Shown: piece after piece, positions 16,726 to 26,691 of the stretch
Position numbering within the stretch: position 1 is the first letter of the stretch
How the letters are laid out: every line of letters begins with the position of its first letter
Assembly (NCBI RefSeq): GCF_009831555.1
Contig: NZ_WUUU01000003.1
Span: 19,405 to 83,404, forward strand
Reading direction: 5' to 3'
Source: Halobacterium bonnevillei
GTDB taxonomy: Archaea > Halobacteriota > Halobacteria > Halobacteriales > Halobacteriaceae
DNA: 64,000 bases
Made by a program: the position numbers and the translations under genes
The notes under the pieces: model-generated
What the model was told of the DNA's origin: nothing
Seen by the model: only the letters and a program-made list of their open reading frames with translations
The model's database searches: none

Positions 16726-18432
16726 ATGGGTACCAGTATCAATGACCATGTTGACCGCCGCACGTTCCTGAAATACGGCGGCGCAGCCAGTATCAGTGCC
16801 ATCTTCGCGGGCTGTACCGACAACCAGTCGACGGACGAGACGACGAACGAATCGGGAACAGATTCACCCGATTCGACAGAAAGCGACGGCGGCTCCACGT
16901 CGAACGGCGACGACGAAGCCACTGAATTCAACTACGTCACCACTGTCACCCCGAGTTCCATCGACCCGATGAAGGGGTCGGACAACCTCGAGACGCTGCT
17001 CCTCCACAACGTCTACGACCCGCTGCTGTACTACACTGACGGCACGCCGCCCGAACTCCAATCCTGGCTGGCTACGAACTACTCCGTCTCCGACGACGGC
17101 CAGACGTACACGTTCGAACTCCGGTCGGATGCGACCTTCCACAACGGCGACCAGGTCACGGCGTCGGACGTGAAATACTCCGTCCAGCGCATGATGGACA
17201 TGCAGAACGGGTTCTCCTGGATGTGGGAGGGCGTCCTCTCCCCGGAGAACGTCGAGGTCGTCGACGAGAAGACCGTCAGAATGACGACGAACGACGTCTA
17301 CGCGCCGTTCCTCTACACGCTGCCGTTCCTCTACATCGTCAACCAGGACCAGGTCGAAGCGAACGCGAACAGCGACGGACAGTTCGGGGAGCACGGCGAC
17401 TACGGCACCGAGTGGCTCGAAGCGAACGACGCCGGGAGCGGTCCGTACCAACTCGCGTCCCGCGAACGCAAACGCGAGATCGTCCTCGAGAAGAACGACG
17501 ACTGGTGGCGGGAGTTCCCCCACGGACAGGACGGCTACGAAGTCGTCAGCGCAGAAATGGTCCAGGAGTCCGCGACTGCCGCGGGCCGCATGCGGGAGGG
17601 CGCGGAAATGGCCGACCAGTGGCTCCCGCTCCAGACGTACAACGACCTCGCGAACGAGGACGGCGTCCGGGTGCACGCGAAGGCGACGTTCAACCCGTTC
17701 TACGTCTACATGCACACGCAGCGCGAGCCGCTCGACGACGTCCACGTGCGGCGCGCTATCTCGTACGCGTTCGACTACGACGCCGCGCTGACCGACGTCA
17801 TGTCGGGCGACTCGGACCACCTCCAGGGGCCGCTCCCTGGCGCGATGTGGAGCCACACCGACGACCTCGAGACCTACGGCCAGGACCTCGAACAGGCCCA
17901 GGCCGAACTCGAGCAGTCGGAGTACACCGCCAGCGACATCGACCTGGAGTACACGTACGTCTCCGGGCTGACGGTCGAACAGAACATGGGGCTGTTGCTC
18001 CAGTCGAACATCCAGGAACTGGGCGGGTCGCTTTCGGTCAACAAAGCACCGTGGTCGAACATCACCGAGATGACGACGAGCAAGGAGTCCACGCCGGACA
18101 TGCTCGCCGTCTACCTCTCGTTCAGCTACGCCGACCCGGACACCTTCCTCTACCCGGCCTGGCACAGTAACTCCCACGGCTCCTGGACGAGCGCGTCCTG
18201 GTACCAGAACGACGAGGTCGACGACCTCCTCACGGAAGCCCGGCGCACCGTCTCCCAGGAGGACCGCGTCCCGATCTACGAACAAGCCCAGCGGATCATC
18301 GCCGAGGACGCCCCCGCGCTGTTCGTGATGAACCAGGCGACGCGCAATGCGCTCTCGACGGACGTGCAGGGGTTCAAGGACAACGGCATCACCGGCTACC
18401 GGCAGACGTTCCACCGCTACTACCAGGGCTAA
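16726..18432 (+). CDS. Dipeptide/oligopeptide-type ABC transporter substrate-binding lipoprotein
   Basis: 568 residues of the solute-binding protein family 5. The N-terminus is a twin-arginine lipoprotein signal: Arg11-Arg12 in 'DRRTFLKYGG' and the lipobox Cys30 in 'IFAGC', followed by a Ser/Thr/Asp-rich linker of about 35 residues as in haloarchaeal secreted lipoproteins. The mature domain includes 'VYDPLLYYTDG', 'YTFELRSDATFHNGDQVTASDV' (read in parts) and 'HVRRAISYAFDYDAAL'. The ATG at 16726 is the one directly before the signal. It starts a five-gene importer operon placed between two hydantoinase modules, so the cargo may be a hydantoin, pyroglutamyl peptide or similar, not necessarily a dipeptide. 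Confidence 0.93.
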   Translation: MGTSINDHVDRRTFLKYGGAASISAIFAGCTDNQSTDETTNESGTDSPDSTESDGGSTSNGDDEATEFNYVTTVTPSSIDPMKGSDNLETLLLHNVYDPLLYYTDGTPPELQSWLATNYSVSDDGQTYTFELRSDATFHNGDQVTASDVKYSVQRMMDMQNGFSWMWEGVLSPENVEVVDEKTVRMTTNDVYAPFLYTLPFLYIVNQDQVEANANSDGQFGEHGDYGTEWLEANDAGSGPYQLASRERKREIVLEKNDDWWREFPHGQDGYEVVSAEMVQESATAAGRMREGAEMADQWLPLQTYNDLANEDGVRVHAKATFNPFYVYMHTQREPLDDVHVRRAISYAFDYDAALTDVMSGDSDHLQGPLPGAMWSHTDDLETYGQDLEQAQAELEQSEYTASDIDLEYTYVSGLTVEQNMGLLLQSNIQELGGSLSVNKAPWSNITEMTTSKESTPDMLAVYLSFSYADPDTFLYPAWHSNSHGSWTSASWYQNDEVDDLLTEARRTVSQEDRVPIYEQAQRIIAEDAPALFVMNQATRNALSTDVQGFKDNGITGYRQTFHRYYQG

Positions 18433-18441
18433 GCAACCAAC

Positions 18442-19467
18442 ATGGGTTACAGAGATTATCTGATCAAACGCGGGCTGTCGACGATCCCGATGTTCCTGGG
18501 GTTGTCGGTGCTCATCTTCACGCTCGCCCGCGTCATTCCCGGTCGGCCGGCGCGGCTCGCGCTCGGTCCCCGTGCGACCGACGAGGCGGTCCAGCAGCTC
18601 CGCCGACAGATGGGGTTGAACGACCCGATCTGGCAGCAGTACGTCGAGTACATGGCTGGCCTCCTGCAGGGGGACCTCGGTCAGTCCCTGATCTCGGAGC
18701 GGAACGTCGCGACTGACCTGGTGGAGTACTTCCCGGCGACCTTCGAGTTGACGACGCTCGCGATGCTCATCGCGATCTTCGTCGGCGTCCCGCTGGGCGT
18801 CGTCGCCGGGCAGCACAAGGACAAGTGGCCGGACAACGCAAGTCGACTGTTCTCGTTCTTCAACGTCTCGCTCCCGCCGTTCTGGGCGGGCATCCTGCTC
18901 CAGTTGCTCGTCGCGTTCCAACTGGGCTGGCTCCCCTCGACGGGACGGATCGGTGACGTCAGTCCGATGCCCGTCGAAACGACGGGGGTACTGCTCGTGG
19001 ACAGCCTCTTGGCGGCGAACGGTGCGGCGTTCGTGAGTGCCGCACAGCACCTCATTCTACCAGCAATCACGCTCTCGCTGGCGCCGATGGCGGACATCGC
19101 CCGGATGACGCGGTCGAGCTTCATCGAGGAGTACGACAAGGACTACGTCGAGGGGTTGCGCACGCACGGGATTCCGAACCGGCTGATCGCCTACAAGTAC
19201 GTCCTCCGGAAGTCGTTCGCGTCCACGCTCACCATCATCGGGCTGGACTACGGCTTCCTCCTGGGGTCGGCGTTCGTCGTCGAGATCGTCTTCTCGTGGC
19301 CCGGGATGGCGTCCTACGGCGTCGAGGCGATTCTCCAGAAGGACATGAACGCGATGGTCGGGGTGACGCTCGTCGTCGGCGCTTCGTTCCTCCTCGTGAA
19401 CTTCGTCGTCGACGTTCTCTACGGGTTCTTCGACCCGCGAGTCTGGCACGAGGGTGAGAGTGAATGA
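18442..19467 (+). CDS. dppB: ABC transporter permease, DppB family
   Basis: 341 residues with six membrane segments. It begins 'YRDYLIKRGLSTIPMFLGLSVL' (read in parts) and has the conserved 'DPIWQQYVEYMAGLLQGDLGQS' region near residue 65-85. The inner-membrane EAA loop reads 'RTHGIPNRLIAYKYVLRKS', and the C-terminus is 'FDPRVWHEGE'. It lies 9 bases after the binding-protein gene and overlaps dppC by 4 bases. Confidence 0.93.
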   Translation: MGYRDYLIKRGLSTIPMFLGLSVLIFTLARVIPGRPARLALGPRATDEAVQQLRRQMGLNDPIWQQYVEYMAGLLQGDLGQSLISERNVATDLVEYFPATFELTTLAMLIAIFVGVPLGVVAGQHKDKWPDNASRLFSFFNVSLPPFWAGILLQLLVAFQLGWLPSTGRIGDVSPMPVETTGVLLVDSLLAANGAAFVSAAQHLILPAITLSLAPMADIARMTRSSFIEEYDKDYVEGLRTHGIPNRLIAYKYVLRKSFASTLTIIGLDYGFLLGSAFVVEIVFSWPGMASYGVEAILQKDMNAMVGVTLVVGASFLLVNFVVDVLYGFFDPRVWHEGESE

Positions 19468-20378
19468 GTGACACTGAACCAACCGTCGACGACTCTACTG
19501 ATAGCGCGCTGGCGCGACGCATCGACGACCTCAACCGCATCGTGTACCGGTTCCGCCAGAACCCGATGTCCGTCGTCGGGCTCGCCATCATCCTGTCGTT
19601 CGTCCTGATCGCCGTGTTCGCCCCCTGGATCGCGCCGTATCCCAGCGACGCGGGCCACGGTGGCGAGCCCGCCGTCCACTTCGACCAGAAGTTCGAATCG
19701 CCCAGCGCCGACCACCTGTTCGGGACCGACCAGGCGGGACGCGACATCTTCAGTCGCGTCCTGTTCGGCACGCGGCTGTCGCTGAAGATCGGGGTGGTCG
19801 TCCTCGCGGCCGCGGTCTCCATCGGCGTTCCGGTCGGACTCGTGGCGGGGTACGTCGGCGGCGGGGTCGGCATGACGCTGATGCGCATCACGGACGTGTT
19901 CCTGTCAGTTCCGCCGCTGGTCCTCGCGTTGTCCGTCAGCGTCGCGCTGGACTCGAGTCTGACCAACGCGATGCTCGCTATCGCGGCCGTCTGGTGGCCG
20001 TGGTACGCGAGGTTGACGTTCGGCGAAGTGCTGTCGGTCAAGAAGGAGACGTACGTGGAAGCCAGCCGCGGCATCGGGGCTACCTCGTTCCGCACCATCT
20101 TCCGGGACATCCTCCCGAACGTGCTCGCGCCGATTACGGTGAAGATGAGCCTCGACATGGGGTACGCCATCCTCGTGGCCGCGGCCCTCGGCTTCCTCGG
20201 CCTGGGTGCCCAGCCGCCGACCCCCGAGTGGGGAACGATGGTGAGCCAGGGCCGCGATTACCTGCCCGGTCAGTGGTGGTACTCGACGTTCCCCGGCCTC
20301 GCCATCTTCCTCATCGTGCTCGGGTTCAACTTCCTCGGTGACGGACTCCGCGACATGTTCGACGTGGAGGTACAGTAA
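19464..20378 (+). CDS. dppC: ABC transporter permease, DppC family
   Basis: 304 residues. The N-terminal 'RFRQNPMSVVGLAIILSFVL' segment, 'HLFGTDQAGRDIFSRVLFGTR' (read in parts) and the EAA loop 'ASRGIGATSFRTIFRDILPN' are characteristic of DppC/OppC. It pairs with DppB to form the channel. The stop and the next start share one base (TAATG), so translation of dppD is coupled. Confidence 0.93.
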   Translation: MSDTEPTVDDSTDSALARRIDDLNRIVYRFRQNPMSVVGLAIILSFVLIAVFAPWIAPYPSDAGHGGEPAVHFDQKFESPSADHLFGTDQAGRDIFSRVLFGTRLSLKIGVVVLAAAVSIGVPVGLVAGYVGGGVGMTLMRITDVFLSVPPLVLALSVSVALDSSLTNAMLAIAAVWWPWYARLTFGEVLSVKKETYVEASRGIGATSFRTIFRDILPNVLAPITVKMSLDMGYAILVAAALGFLGLGAQPPTPEWGTMVSQGRDYLPGQWWYSTFPGLAIFLIVLGFNFLGDGLRDMFDVEVQ

Positions 20379-21490
20379 TGACAGGCTCACTACTCGACGT
20401 TCACGACCTCTCGGTATCGTTCGACACCTACGAAGGCCGCCACGACGTCCTCGACGGCGTCGACCTCACGGTCAACGAGGGCGAAACCGTCGCGCTGGTC
20501 GGCGAAACTGGCTGCGGGAAGTCCGTCACTGCACGCTCGATAATGGGGACGCTGCCCCGCCCCCCGGGCGACATCACGAGCGGCGAAATCCGCTACGACG
20601 GGGCGGACCTCCTCGCCGACGAGGCGGCCCACGAGCGCGTCAAAGGCGACGAGATGAGCATGATCTTCCAGGACCCCATGACGTACCTCTCGCCGGTGTA
20701 CCCCGTCGGGTCGATGATGGCCGACGTCGCAACCTACAGCGGCGGCAGAGACGCCTCCTGGTGGGAGATACTCAAGAACCTCCTCGGCCACCGGGCGGAC
20801 AGAGAGGCGATTCGCGAACGGAGCGTCGAACTCCTCGACCGGATGCGGATTCCCGACCCGGAAGGGACCCTCGACCGGTACCCGGTGGAGCTCTCCGGCG
20901 GGATGCGGCAGCGCGTCATCATCGCGATGGCGCTCATCAACGAACCCGACTTCCTCATCGCGGACGAACCCACGACCGCCCTCGACGTCACGGTCCAGAA
21001 CCAGATTCTGGACCTGCTGCGCGAGCGCGTCGAGGAGCGCGACCTCTCGATGCTGTACATCACGCACAACCTCGGTGTCGCACGGGAGATTGCCGACCGG
21101 ATCTGCATCATGTACGCCGGCGAGATCGTGGAGGTCGGACGCACCGAGGACATCTTCGACGCGCCGCTCCACCCCTACACCCGCGGGCTCCTGGAGAGCA
21201 TCCCGAAGCTCACCGGGTTCGAGGGAACGGGGATCGACGGCCAGATTCCCGACTACACCGACCCGCCGTCCGGGTGTCGGTTCCACCCGCGGTGCCCGGC
21301 CGCCATGGAGGGCACCTGCGACGTCGAGCCCGTCGAGGAGTACGCGGTCGGCGACGACCGGACCGTGGCCTGCCACCTCTACGAGGACGGCATGGACTTC
21401 GAGGACGCAGCTGCAATCGCCGCCGACGAGGCGACGTACCGCGGCGAGGACGCCCAGCCGGCGGAGGCCGGTGTTGGTGGTGAACGATGA
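20378..21490 (+). CDS. dppD: ABC transporter ATP-binding protein, DppD family
   Basis: 370 residues. Walker A 'GETGCGKSVTARS', signature 'LSGGMRQRVIIAM', Walker B 'FLIADEPTTALDVT' and the H-loop 'ITHNLGVARE' are intact. The C-terminal oligopeptide-transporter extension with 'GCRFHPRCPAAMEGTC' carries the cysteines that bind an Fe-S cluster in some homologues. It overlaps dppF by 4 bases. Confidence 0.93.
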   Translation: MTGSLLDVHDLSVSFDTYEGRHDVLDGVDLTVNEGETVALVGETGCGKSVTARSIMGTLPRPPGDITSGEIRYDGADLLADEAAHERVKGDEMSMIFQDPMTYLSPVYPVGSMMADVATYSGGRDASWWEILKNLLGHRADREAIRERSVELLDRMRIPDPEGTLDRYPVELSGGMRQRVIIAMALINEPDFLIADEPTTALDVTVQNQILDLLRERVEERDLSMLYITHNLGVAREIADRICIMYAGEIVEVGRTEDIFDAPLHPYTRGLLESIPKLTGFEGTGIDGQIPDYTDPPSGCRFHPRCPAAMEGTCDVEPVEEYAVGDDRTVACHLYEDGMDFEDAAAIAADEATYRGEDAQPAEAGVGGER

Positions 21491-22626
21491 GTGCTGATTC
21501 ACCCGAGCCTCCGGACGCCGGCAGTTCGTCGACCGAGTCCCGGACGGCGATCCACCGGGCGGAAGACCGAGCGGGAGACCCGCTCGTCTCGGTCCGCGAC
21601 CTCAAGAAGCACTATCCGGTCAGCGACGGCTTGCTCAACCGCTCGAAGTCGTACGTGAAGGCCGTCGACGGCGTGAGTTTCGACATCTTCCCGGGGGAGA
21701 CGTTCGCGGTCGTCGGCGAATCAGGGTGCGGGAAGACGACACTGGGGAAGACGGTCGCTCGGCTCTACGGGGCGACCGACGGCACCTTGACGTTCGACGG
21801 CCGCGACGTCACCGAACTCGAGGGGAAGCAGTTACGCCGACTCCGCCGCGACGTCCAGGTGGTCTACCAGGACCCGTCGTCGTCGCTGAATCCGCGGCGC
21901 CGCATCGGGAACATCATCCGCGAGCCGCTGGACGTCCACGACGTCGGGACGAAGGCACAGCGCCGCGACCGCGTCGCGGAGCTCTTGCGCATGGTCGATC
22001 TGCCGGTCGAGTTCCGGCATCGGTATCCCAACGCGCTGTCGGGCGGCCAGAAGCAGCGCGTCGCCATCGCGCGAGCGATCGCCGTCGAGCCGAAGTTCGT
22101 GGTGTTAGACGAGCCGACGAGCGCACTCGACGTGTCGGTGCAGGCGAAGGTGATCTCGCTCCTGGACGACCTGCAGGACGAACTCGGGCTGACGTATCTG
22201 CTGATCAGCCACGACCTCAGCCTGGTGAAGAACGTCGCGGACCGGATCGGGGTGATGTACCTCGGGAACTTCATGGAGGTCGCGGACAGTCGAGCGCTGT
22301 TCCGCAACCCACTGAATCCGTACACGGAGCAGCTACTGTCGGCGATTCCGGTGATCGAGAGCCACGAGCAGTCGTTGAAGCCGACCGCCGTGGAGGTGCA
22401 GGGTGAAACCCCGGACCCGCAGAATCCGCCGAGCGGGTGTCCGTTCAATCCGCGGTGTCATCGGCGGTTCGATGCCTGCGACGCTGTGGAGCCCGAACTG
22501 GTCGAGGTGGAACCCGGCCATCTGACTCGGTGTCTCCACACGCCGGGCGAGAAGCGCGAGGAGGTGAGAAAGGCGCTCCCCGACGGTGTATCCTTCGAGG
22601 AACGGGACGGAACGCTGACTGACTGA
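21487..22626 (+). CDS. dppF: ABC transporter ATP-binding protein, DppF family
   Basis: 379 residues. Motifs are Walker A 'GESGCGKTTLGKTV', 'YQDPSSSLNPRRRIG', signature 'LSGGQKQRVAIARAI', Walker B 'FVVLDEPTSALDVSVQ' and the C-terminal 'GCPFNPRCHRRFDAC' extension. It forms a heterodimer with DppD to power the importer. It is the last gene of the operon; the next gene has its own promoter 190 bases on. Confidence 0.93.
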   Translation: MSADSPEPPDAGSSSTESRTAIHRAEDRAGDPLVSVRDLKKHYPVSDGLLNRSKSYVKAVDGVSFDIFPGETFAVVGESGCGKTTLGKTVARLYGATDGTLTFDGRDVTELEGKQLRRLRRDVQVVYQDPSSSLNPRRRIGNIIREPLDVHDVGTKAQRRDRVAELLRMVDLPVEFRHRYPNALSGGQKQRVAIARAIAVEPKFVVLDEPTSALDVSVQAKVISLLDDLQDELGLTYLLISHDLSLVKNVADRIGVMYLGNFMEVADSRALFRNPLNPYTEQLLSAIPVIESHEQSLKPTAVEVQGETPDPQNPPSGCPFNPRCHRRFDACDAVEPELVEVEPGHLTRCLHTPGEKREEVRKALPDGVSFEERDGTLTD

Positions 22627-22806
22627 GCGCGGTGCTCGGCTGGCGTGGCTGCAGTCAGTGTCTGTCCATCCAATCGGCCACGCCACCCATTCTCTCGTTT
22701 CGTAATCCGAACCACTACTTTTGCCACGCAACCGCCACTGCTGTAGACGAATAGTCTGGCAGAGATTTCTTTTCGGTTAGAAATAAGGGTATCAGTACAC
22801 GATAAG

Positions 22807-22812
22807 TTTATA
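22807..22812 (+). promoter_or_regulatory. TATA box of the hyuA-2 operon
   Basis: TTTATA centred about 28 bases before the ATG at 22837, predicting a leaderless transcript. This selects the internal ATG over the one at 22825. Confidence 0.6.
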
Positions 22813-22836
22813 GACCGCCACGTTTTGGTGTGCGGT

Positions 22837-24882
22837 ATGGCAGAGGATACCAGTCGGGTCGCCGTCGACATCGGGGGCACGTTCACTGACCTCGTCGCAG
22901 TCGACGACGGCGCACTCGCACTCGAGAAAGCGTCGACCACGCCGTCGAACTTCGCGGACGGCGTCATCGACGCCCTCGAGAAGTGCGAACTCGACCCCGG
23001 AATCATCGACCAGTTCGTCCACGGCACGACCGTCGTCATCAACGCGATAACCGAGCGGAACGGCGACGACACCGCCCTCCTCACCACGGAGGGCTTCCGC
23101 GACGTCCTGGACATCACGCGGGCGAACCGCCCGGACATGTTCAACTTCCAGTACCAGAAACCGGAGCCGTTCGTCCCCCGGCGCCACCGCTGGGAAGTCC
23201 CCGAACGCGTCGACCAGTCCGGAGACGTTCTCACGCCACTCGACGAAGACGCCGTCCGCGAGGCCGCCCGAGAAATACGGGACGCCGGCTTCGACACCAT
23301 CGCCGTCAGCCTCCTCCACAGCTACCAGAACCCGGCCCACGAACAGCGAGTTCGGGACCTCGTCGCCGACGTCCACCCGGACGCGTACGTCACTCTCTCG
23401 CACGAACTGACGAAGGAATACCGCGAGTACGAACGCACGAACACCGCCGTCCTGAACTCTTACGTTCGACCCATCGCCGATACGTACCTCGACTCGCTCG
23501 AGGGGCGTCTCCACGACCACGCCGTCGACGGGAACACGTACGCGATGAAGTCGAACGCTGGCACGACGAGCTTCGAGCAGGCCCGCCGTCGCCCCGTCGA
23601 AATGGTGGAGAGCGGGCCGGTCGGTGGCGTCTACGGGGCGGCCAGAGTCGGCGAACAGATCGGCGACCCCGACGTCGTCAGCTTCGACATGGGCGGAACC
23701 ACCGCGAAGACGTCCCTCGTCCAGGACGGGGACGTGACCATCGACACGGACTACTGGCTGGAGTCGTCGCAACGGGACGAGGGCTACCCGCTCAAAATCC
23801 CGGTGGTCGACATCGTCGAGATCGGCGCCGGCGGCGGTTCGATCGCCTGGGTCGACCAGGGCGGCTCGATCAACGTCGGCCCGCAGTCCTCCGGCGCAGA
23901 CCCAGGTCCGGCCTGTTACGGCCGCGGCGGGACAGACCCGACGGTCACCGACGCGAACCTCCTCACCGGTCGCCTCAACCCCGACTACTTCCTCGGCGGC
24001 GAGATGGCACTCGATACGGACGCCGCCCGCGACGCCCTAGAACCGCTCGCCGACGAATTCGGCACGAGCGTGCGTGAAGCCGCCCACGGCGTCCTCCGCG
24101 TCGTCAACTCCAACATGGCGAACGCGCTGAAACAGGTCAGCCTCCGGCGCGGCCACGACCCGCGGGACTTCGTCATGGTCGCGAGCGGCGGCGCGGGGCC
24201 GCTCCACGCGGCGACCCTCGGCCGCGAACTCGGCGTCAAGGAGACGGTTGTCCCGCGCGCTCCCGGGCAGTTCTCCGCGTGGGGGATGCTGTTGACCGAC
24301 CTCCGGAAGGACTTCGCACGGACCAACGTCGGGTCCTTCGACGCCGACACCGCAGCCGAAATCGACGGCATCTTCGCGGACATGGAGACCGAAGCGCGCG
24401 ACGCGTACGCCCGGGAAGACGTCTCGCTGGACGACCTCAATCTCGAGCGGACCGTCGACCTCCGGTACGCCGGCCAGGAGCACACCGTCAACACGCCCGT
24501 TCAGGCCGAGACCGTCGACGCGTCCGTCGTCGGGGAGACCATCGAGCGGTTCCACGACAGGCACGAACAGACCTACAACTTCCGCATGGACGACGCGGTC
24601 GAGGTCGTCAACCTCAGGCTCACGGCGTACGCACCGATGCCGAAGCCGGAGGTCTCCCCGGTCGAAACCGACGCCTCACCCGCGGCTGCCGTCAAATCGA
24701 CCAGGTCCGTCGACTTCGGGACAGAGGGCGTCCACGACACTCGCGTGTTCGAACGCGACGCCCTCCCGACGACCGAGCCAATCGAGGGCCCGGCAGTGAT
24801 CGAAGAACCGGCCTGTACGACGCTCGTCCACCCCGACCAGACTGTCGACGTGGACGCGCTCGGCAACCTCCACATCTCGTAA
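22837..24882 (+). CDS. hyuA: Hydantoinase A/oxoprolinase family protein (HyuA-2)
   Basis: 681 residues, paralogous to HyuA-1. Diagnostic stretches are 'VAVDIGGTFTDLVAVDDG', 'FVHGTTVVINAITERNG', 'VESGPVGGVYGAARVG', 'SFDMGGTTAKTSLVQDG' and 'EIGAGGGSIAWVDQGG'. Residues around the substrate site differ from HyuA-1 ('TTAKTS' here, 'TSLDAA' there), so the two modules probably act on different substrates. It is followed after 6 bases by hyuB-2. Confidence 0.93.
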   Translation: MAEDTSRVAVDIGGTFTDLVAVDDGALALEKASTTPSNFADGVIDALEKCELDPGIIDQFVHGTTVVINAITERNGDDTALLTTEGFRDVLDITRANRPDMFNFQYQKPEPFVPRRHRWEVPERVDQSGDVLTPLDEDAVREAAREIRDAGFDTIAVSLLHSYQNPAHEQRVRDLVADVHPDAYVTLSHELTKEYREYERTNTAVLNSYVRPIADTYLDSLEGRLHDHAVDGNTYAMKSNAGTTSFEQARRRPVEMVESGPVGGVYGAARVGEQIGDPDVVSFDMGGTTAKTSLVQDGDVTIDTDYWLESSQRDEGYPLKIPVVDIVEIGAGGGSIAWVDQGGSINVGPQSSGADPGPACYGRGGTDPTVTDANLLTGRLNPDYFLGGEMALDTDAARDALEPLADEFGTSVREAAHGVLRVVNSNMANALKQVSLRRGHDPRDFVMVASGGAGPLHAATLGRELGVKETVVPRAPGQFSAWGMLLTDLRKDFARTNVGSFDADTAAEIDGIFADMETEARDAYAREDVSLDDLNLERTVDLRYAGQEHTVNTPVQAETVDASVVGETIERFHDRHEQTYNFRMDDAVEVVNLRLTAYAPMPKPEVSPVETDASPAAAVKSTRSVDFGTEGVHDTRVFERDALPTTEPIEGPAVIEEPACTTLVHPDQTVDVDALGNLHIS

Positions 24883-24888
24883 CCACCA

Positions 24889-26691
24889 ATGCAATCTGAA
24901 ACTGACACGCAAGCGCAGACCGCAAGCGTCGACCCCTTCACGCGAGAAGTCGTCACGAACGCGTTACAGAGTGCGGCCGAGGAGATGTTCCTGAACCTCG
25001 GCCGCACCGCGAAATCGAGTGTCATCTACGAGACGCTCGATTACGCGTGCGGCATCACCGACGCGGAGGCGAACGTCGTCGCACAGGCGAACGGCGTCCC
25101 GGGATTCCTCGGGACGCTCAAATTCTGCGTCGCGGACGCCATCGAGAAGTTCGGACGGGACGGCTTCGACCCCGGTGACGTCGTCCTCCTGAACGACTAC
25201 CACGGCGGCACTCACCTCAACGACGTCGCGATGGTCGCGCCGATCTTCGTCGACGACGAACTGGTCGGATTCACCGCGTCGAAAGCCCACTGGACGGACG
25301 TGGGCGGTAAAGACCCCGGGTCGTGGACGACTGACGCGACCAGCGTCTTCCAGGAAGGCATCCAGTACCCGATGGTGAAACTCTACGAGGGCGGCGACCG
25401 GAACGACGCGGTCTACGACATCGTCGTCGCCAACACCCGGATGCCGGACGTCACCCGCGGCGACATGCAGGCCCAGAAATCCTCGATGGACGTCGGCGCC
25501 GAACGCGTCGTCGACGTCTTCAATCGCTACGGCACGGACACCGTCCGGCAGGCCGTCGCGGACGAGTTCGACGCCGGCGAACAGCTCGTGCGCGAGGAGA
25601 TCCAGACGCTCCCGAACGGCACGTACACCGCAGAAGACTACCTCGACGACGACGGCGTCACTGACGACCCCGTCCACGTCGAAGTCGAAGTCACCATTCG
25701 AGACGAGACGATCGAACTCGACTACACCGGGACCGACCCAGCGACTGACGGCCCCATCAACTCCCCGTACGCGGCTTCAGTCAGCGACATCCGTGCGTTC
25801 TTCCAGGCAATCACGCTCCCGGAGGCGGAAACCAACGAGGGGTTCTTCCGCCCGCTCGAAATCACGATTCCCGAAGGAACGGTGTTGAACGCCACGAAGC
25901 CGGCGCCCATCGGGACCGACTGGGAGGGGTCCGCCATGGCCGCCGACCTCCCGTGGCAGGCGCTCGCACCGCACCTGCCCGACCGATTGTCTGCCGGTCA
26001 CTTCCTGAGCGTCTGTGCGACCATCGTCGGCGGCCACGACGAGCGCCGCGACGAGGACTTCCTCGTCGTCGAGCCCCAGCCCGGCGGCTGGGGTGCCAGC
26101 CCCGGCAAGGACGGCGCGGACGTCCTCGTCTGTTCGGGGGACGGTGACACACTCGAGATGCCCGTCGAAGTGATGGAAACCCGCTTCCCGTTGCTGTTCG
26201 ACCAGTTTGCGCTCGACACGCCCCAGGAGGCCGGCCACGGCGAATTCCGGGGCGGAACGGGGCTCGTCCAGGACTACCGAATGTACAACGCGTCCGGCGG
26301 CTTCATCACCGCCGGATTCGGCCGCTCGAAGTTCCCGCCCTGGGGCGTCGAGGGCGGCCGGGACGGCGACGGCAACTACATCGAGATCGTCCGCGACGGC
26401 GACGGGAGCGTCGAGCGACACAGCAACCTCACGAACCACGAACTCGGCGAGGACGACGTCGCGCGCCTCGTGACGAGCGCCGGTGGCGGGTGGGGCGACC
26501 CCTTCGACCGCGACCCCGAGCGCGTCCTCGAGGACTACCGCGACGACTACATCACGCGACAGACGGCACGTGAGGAGTACGGCGTCGCCATCACGGAGGC
26601 CGGCGAACTCGACGCGGCCGCGACCAGTTCGCTCCGCGAGGCCGGCGCGACACCGACTGACGGCGAGCCGAACCGGGGTGAGACCCAGTGA
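24889..26691 (+). CDS. hyuB: Hydantoinase B/oxoprolinase family protein (HyuB-2)
   Basis: 600 residues. It shows 'EMFLNLGRTAKSSVIYETLD', 'DPGDVVLLNDYHGGTHLNDV', 'GHGEFRGGTGLVQDYR' and 'GGGWGDPFDRDPERVLEDYR', all conserved in HyuB. The 'NDYHGGTH' and 'YETLDYACGITD' versions differ from HyuB-1 ('NYPYWSGTH', 'YEILDFGISIFD'), which supports distinct substrates. The 3' end overlaps the cupin gene by 4 bases. Confidence 0.93.
   Translation: MQSETDTQAQTASVDPFTREVVTNALQSAAEEMFLNLGRTAKSSVIYETLDYACGITDAEANVVAQANGVPGFLGTLKFCVADAIEKFGRDGFDPGDVVLLNDYHGGTHLNDVAMVAPIFVDDELVGFTASKAHWTDVGGKDPGSWTTDATSVFQEGIQYPMVKLYEGGDRNDAVYDIVVANTRMPDVTRGDMQAQKSSMDVGAERVVDVFNRYGTDTVRQAVADEFDAGEQLVREEIQTLPNGTYTAEDYLDDDGVTDDPVHVEVEVTIRDETIELDYTGTDPATDGPINSPYAASVSDIRAFFQAITLPEAETNEGFFRPLEITIPEGTVLNATKPAPIGTDWEGSAMAADLPWQALAPHLPDRLSAGHFLSVCATIVGGHDERRDEDFLVVEPQPGGWGASPGKDGADVLVCSGDGDTLEMPVEVMETRFPLLFDQFALDTPQEAGHGEFRGGTGLVQDYRMYNASGGFITAGFGRSKFPPWGVEGGRDGDGNYIEIVRDGDGSVERHSNLTNHELGEDDVARLVTSAGGGWGDPFDRDPERVLEDYRDDYITRQTAREEYGVAITEAGELDAAATSSLREAGATPTDGEPNRGETQ

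Noticed and set aside
16864..19050. Long minus-strand open frame opposite the importer genes
   Set aside because: It runs antisense across two real genes, is Arg/Val-rich and has no family features.
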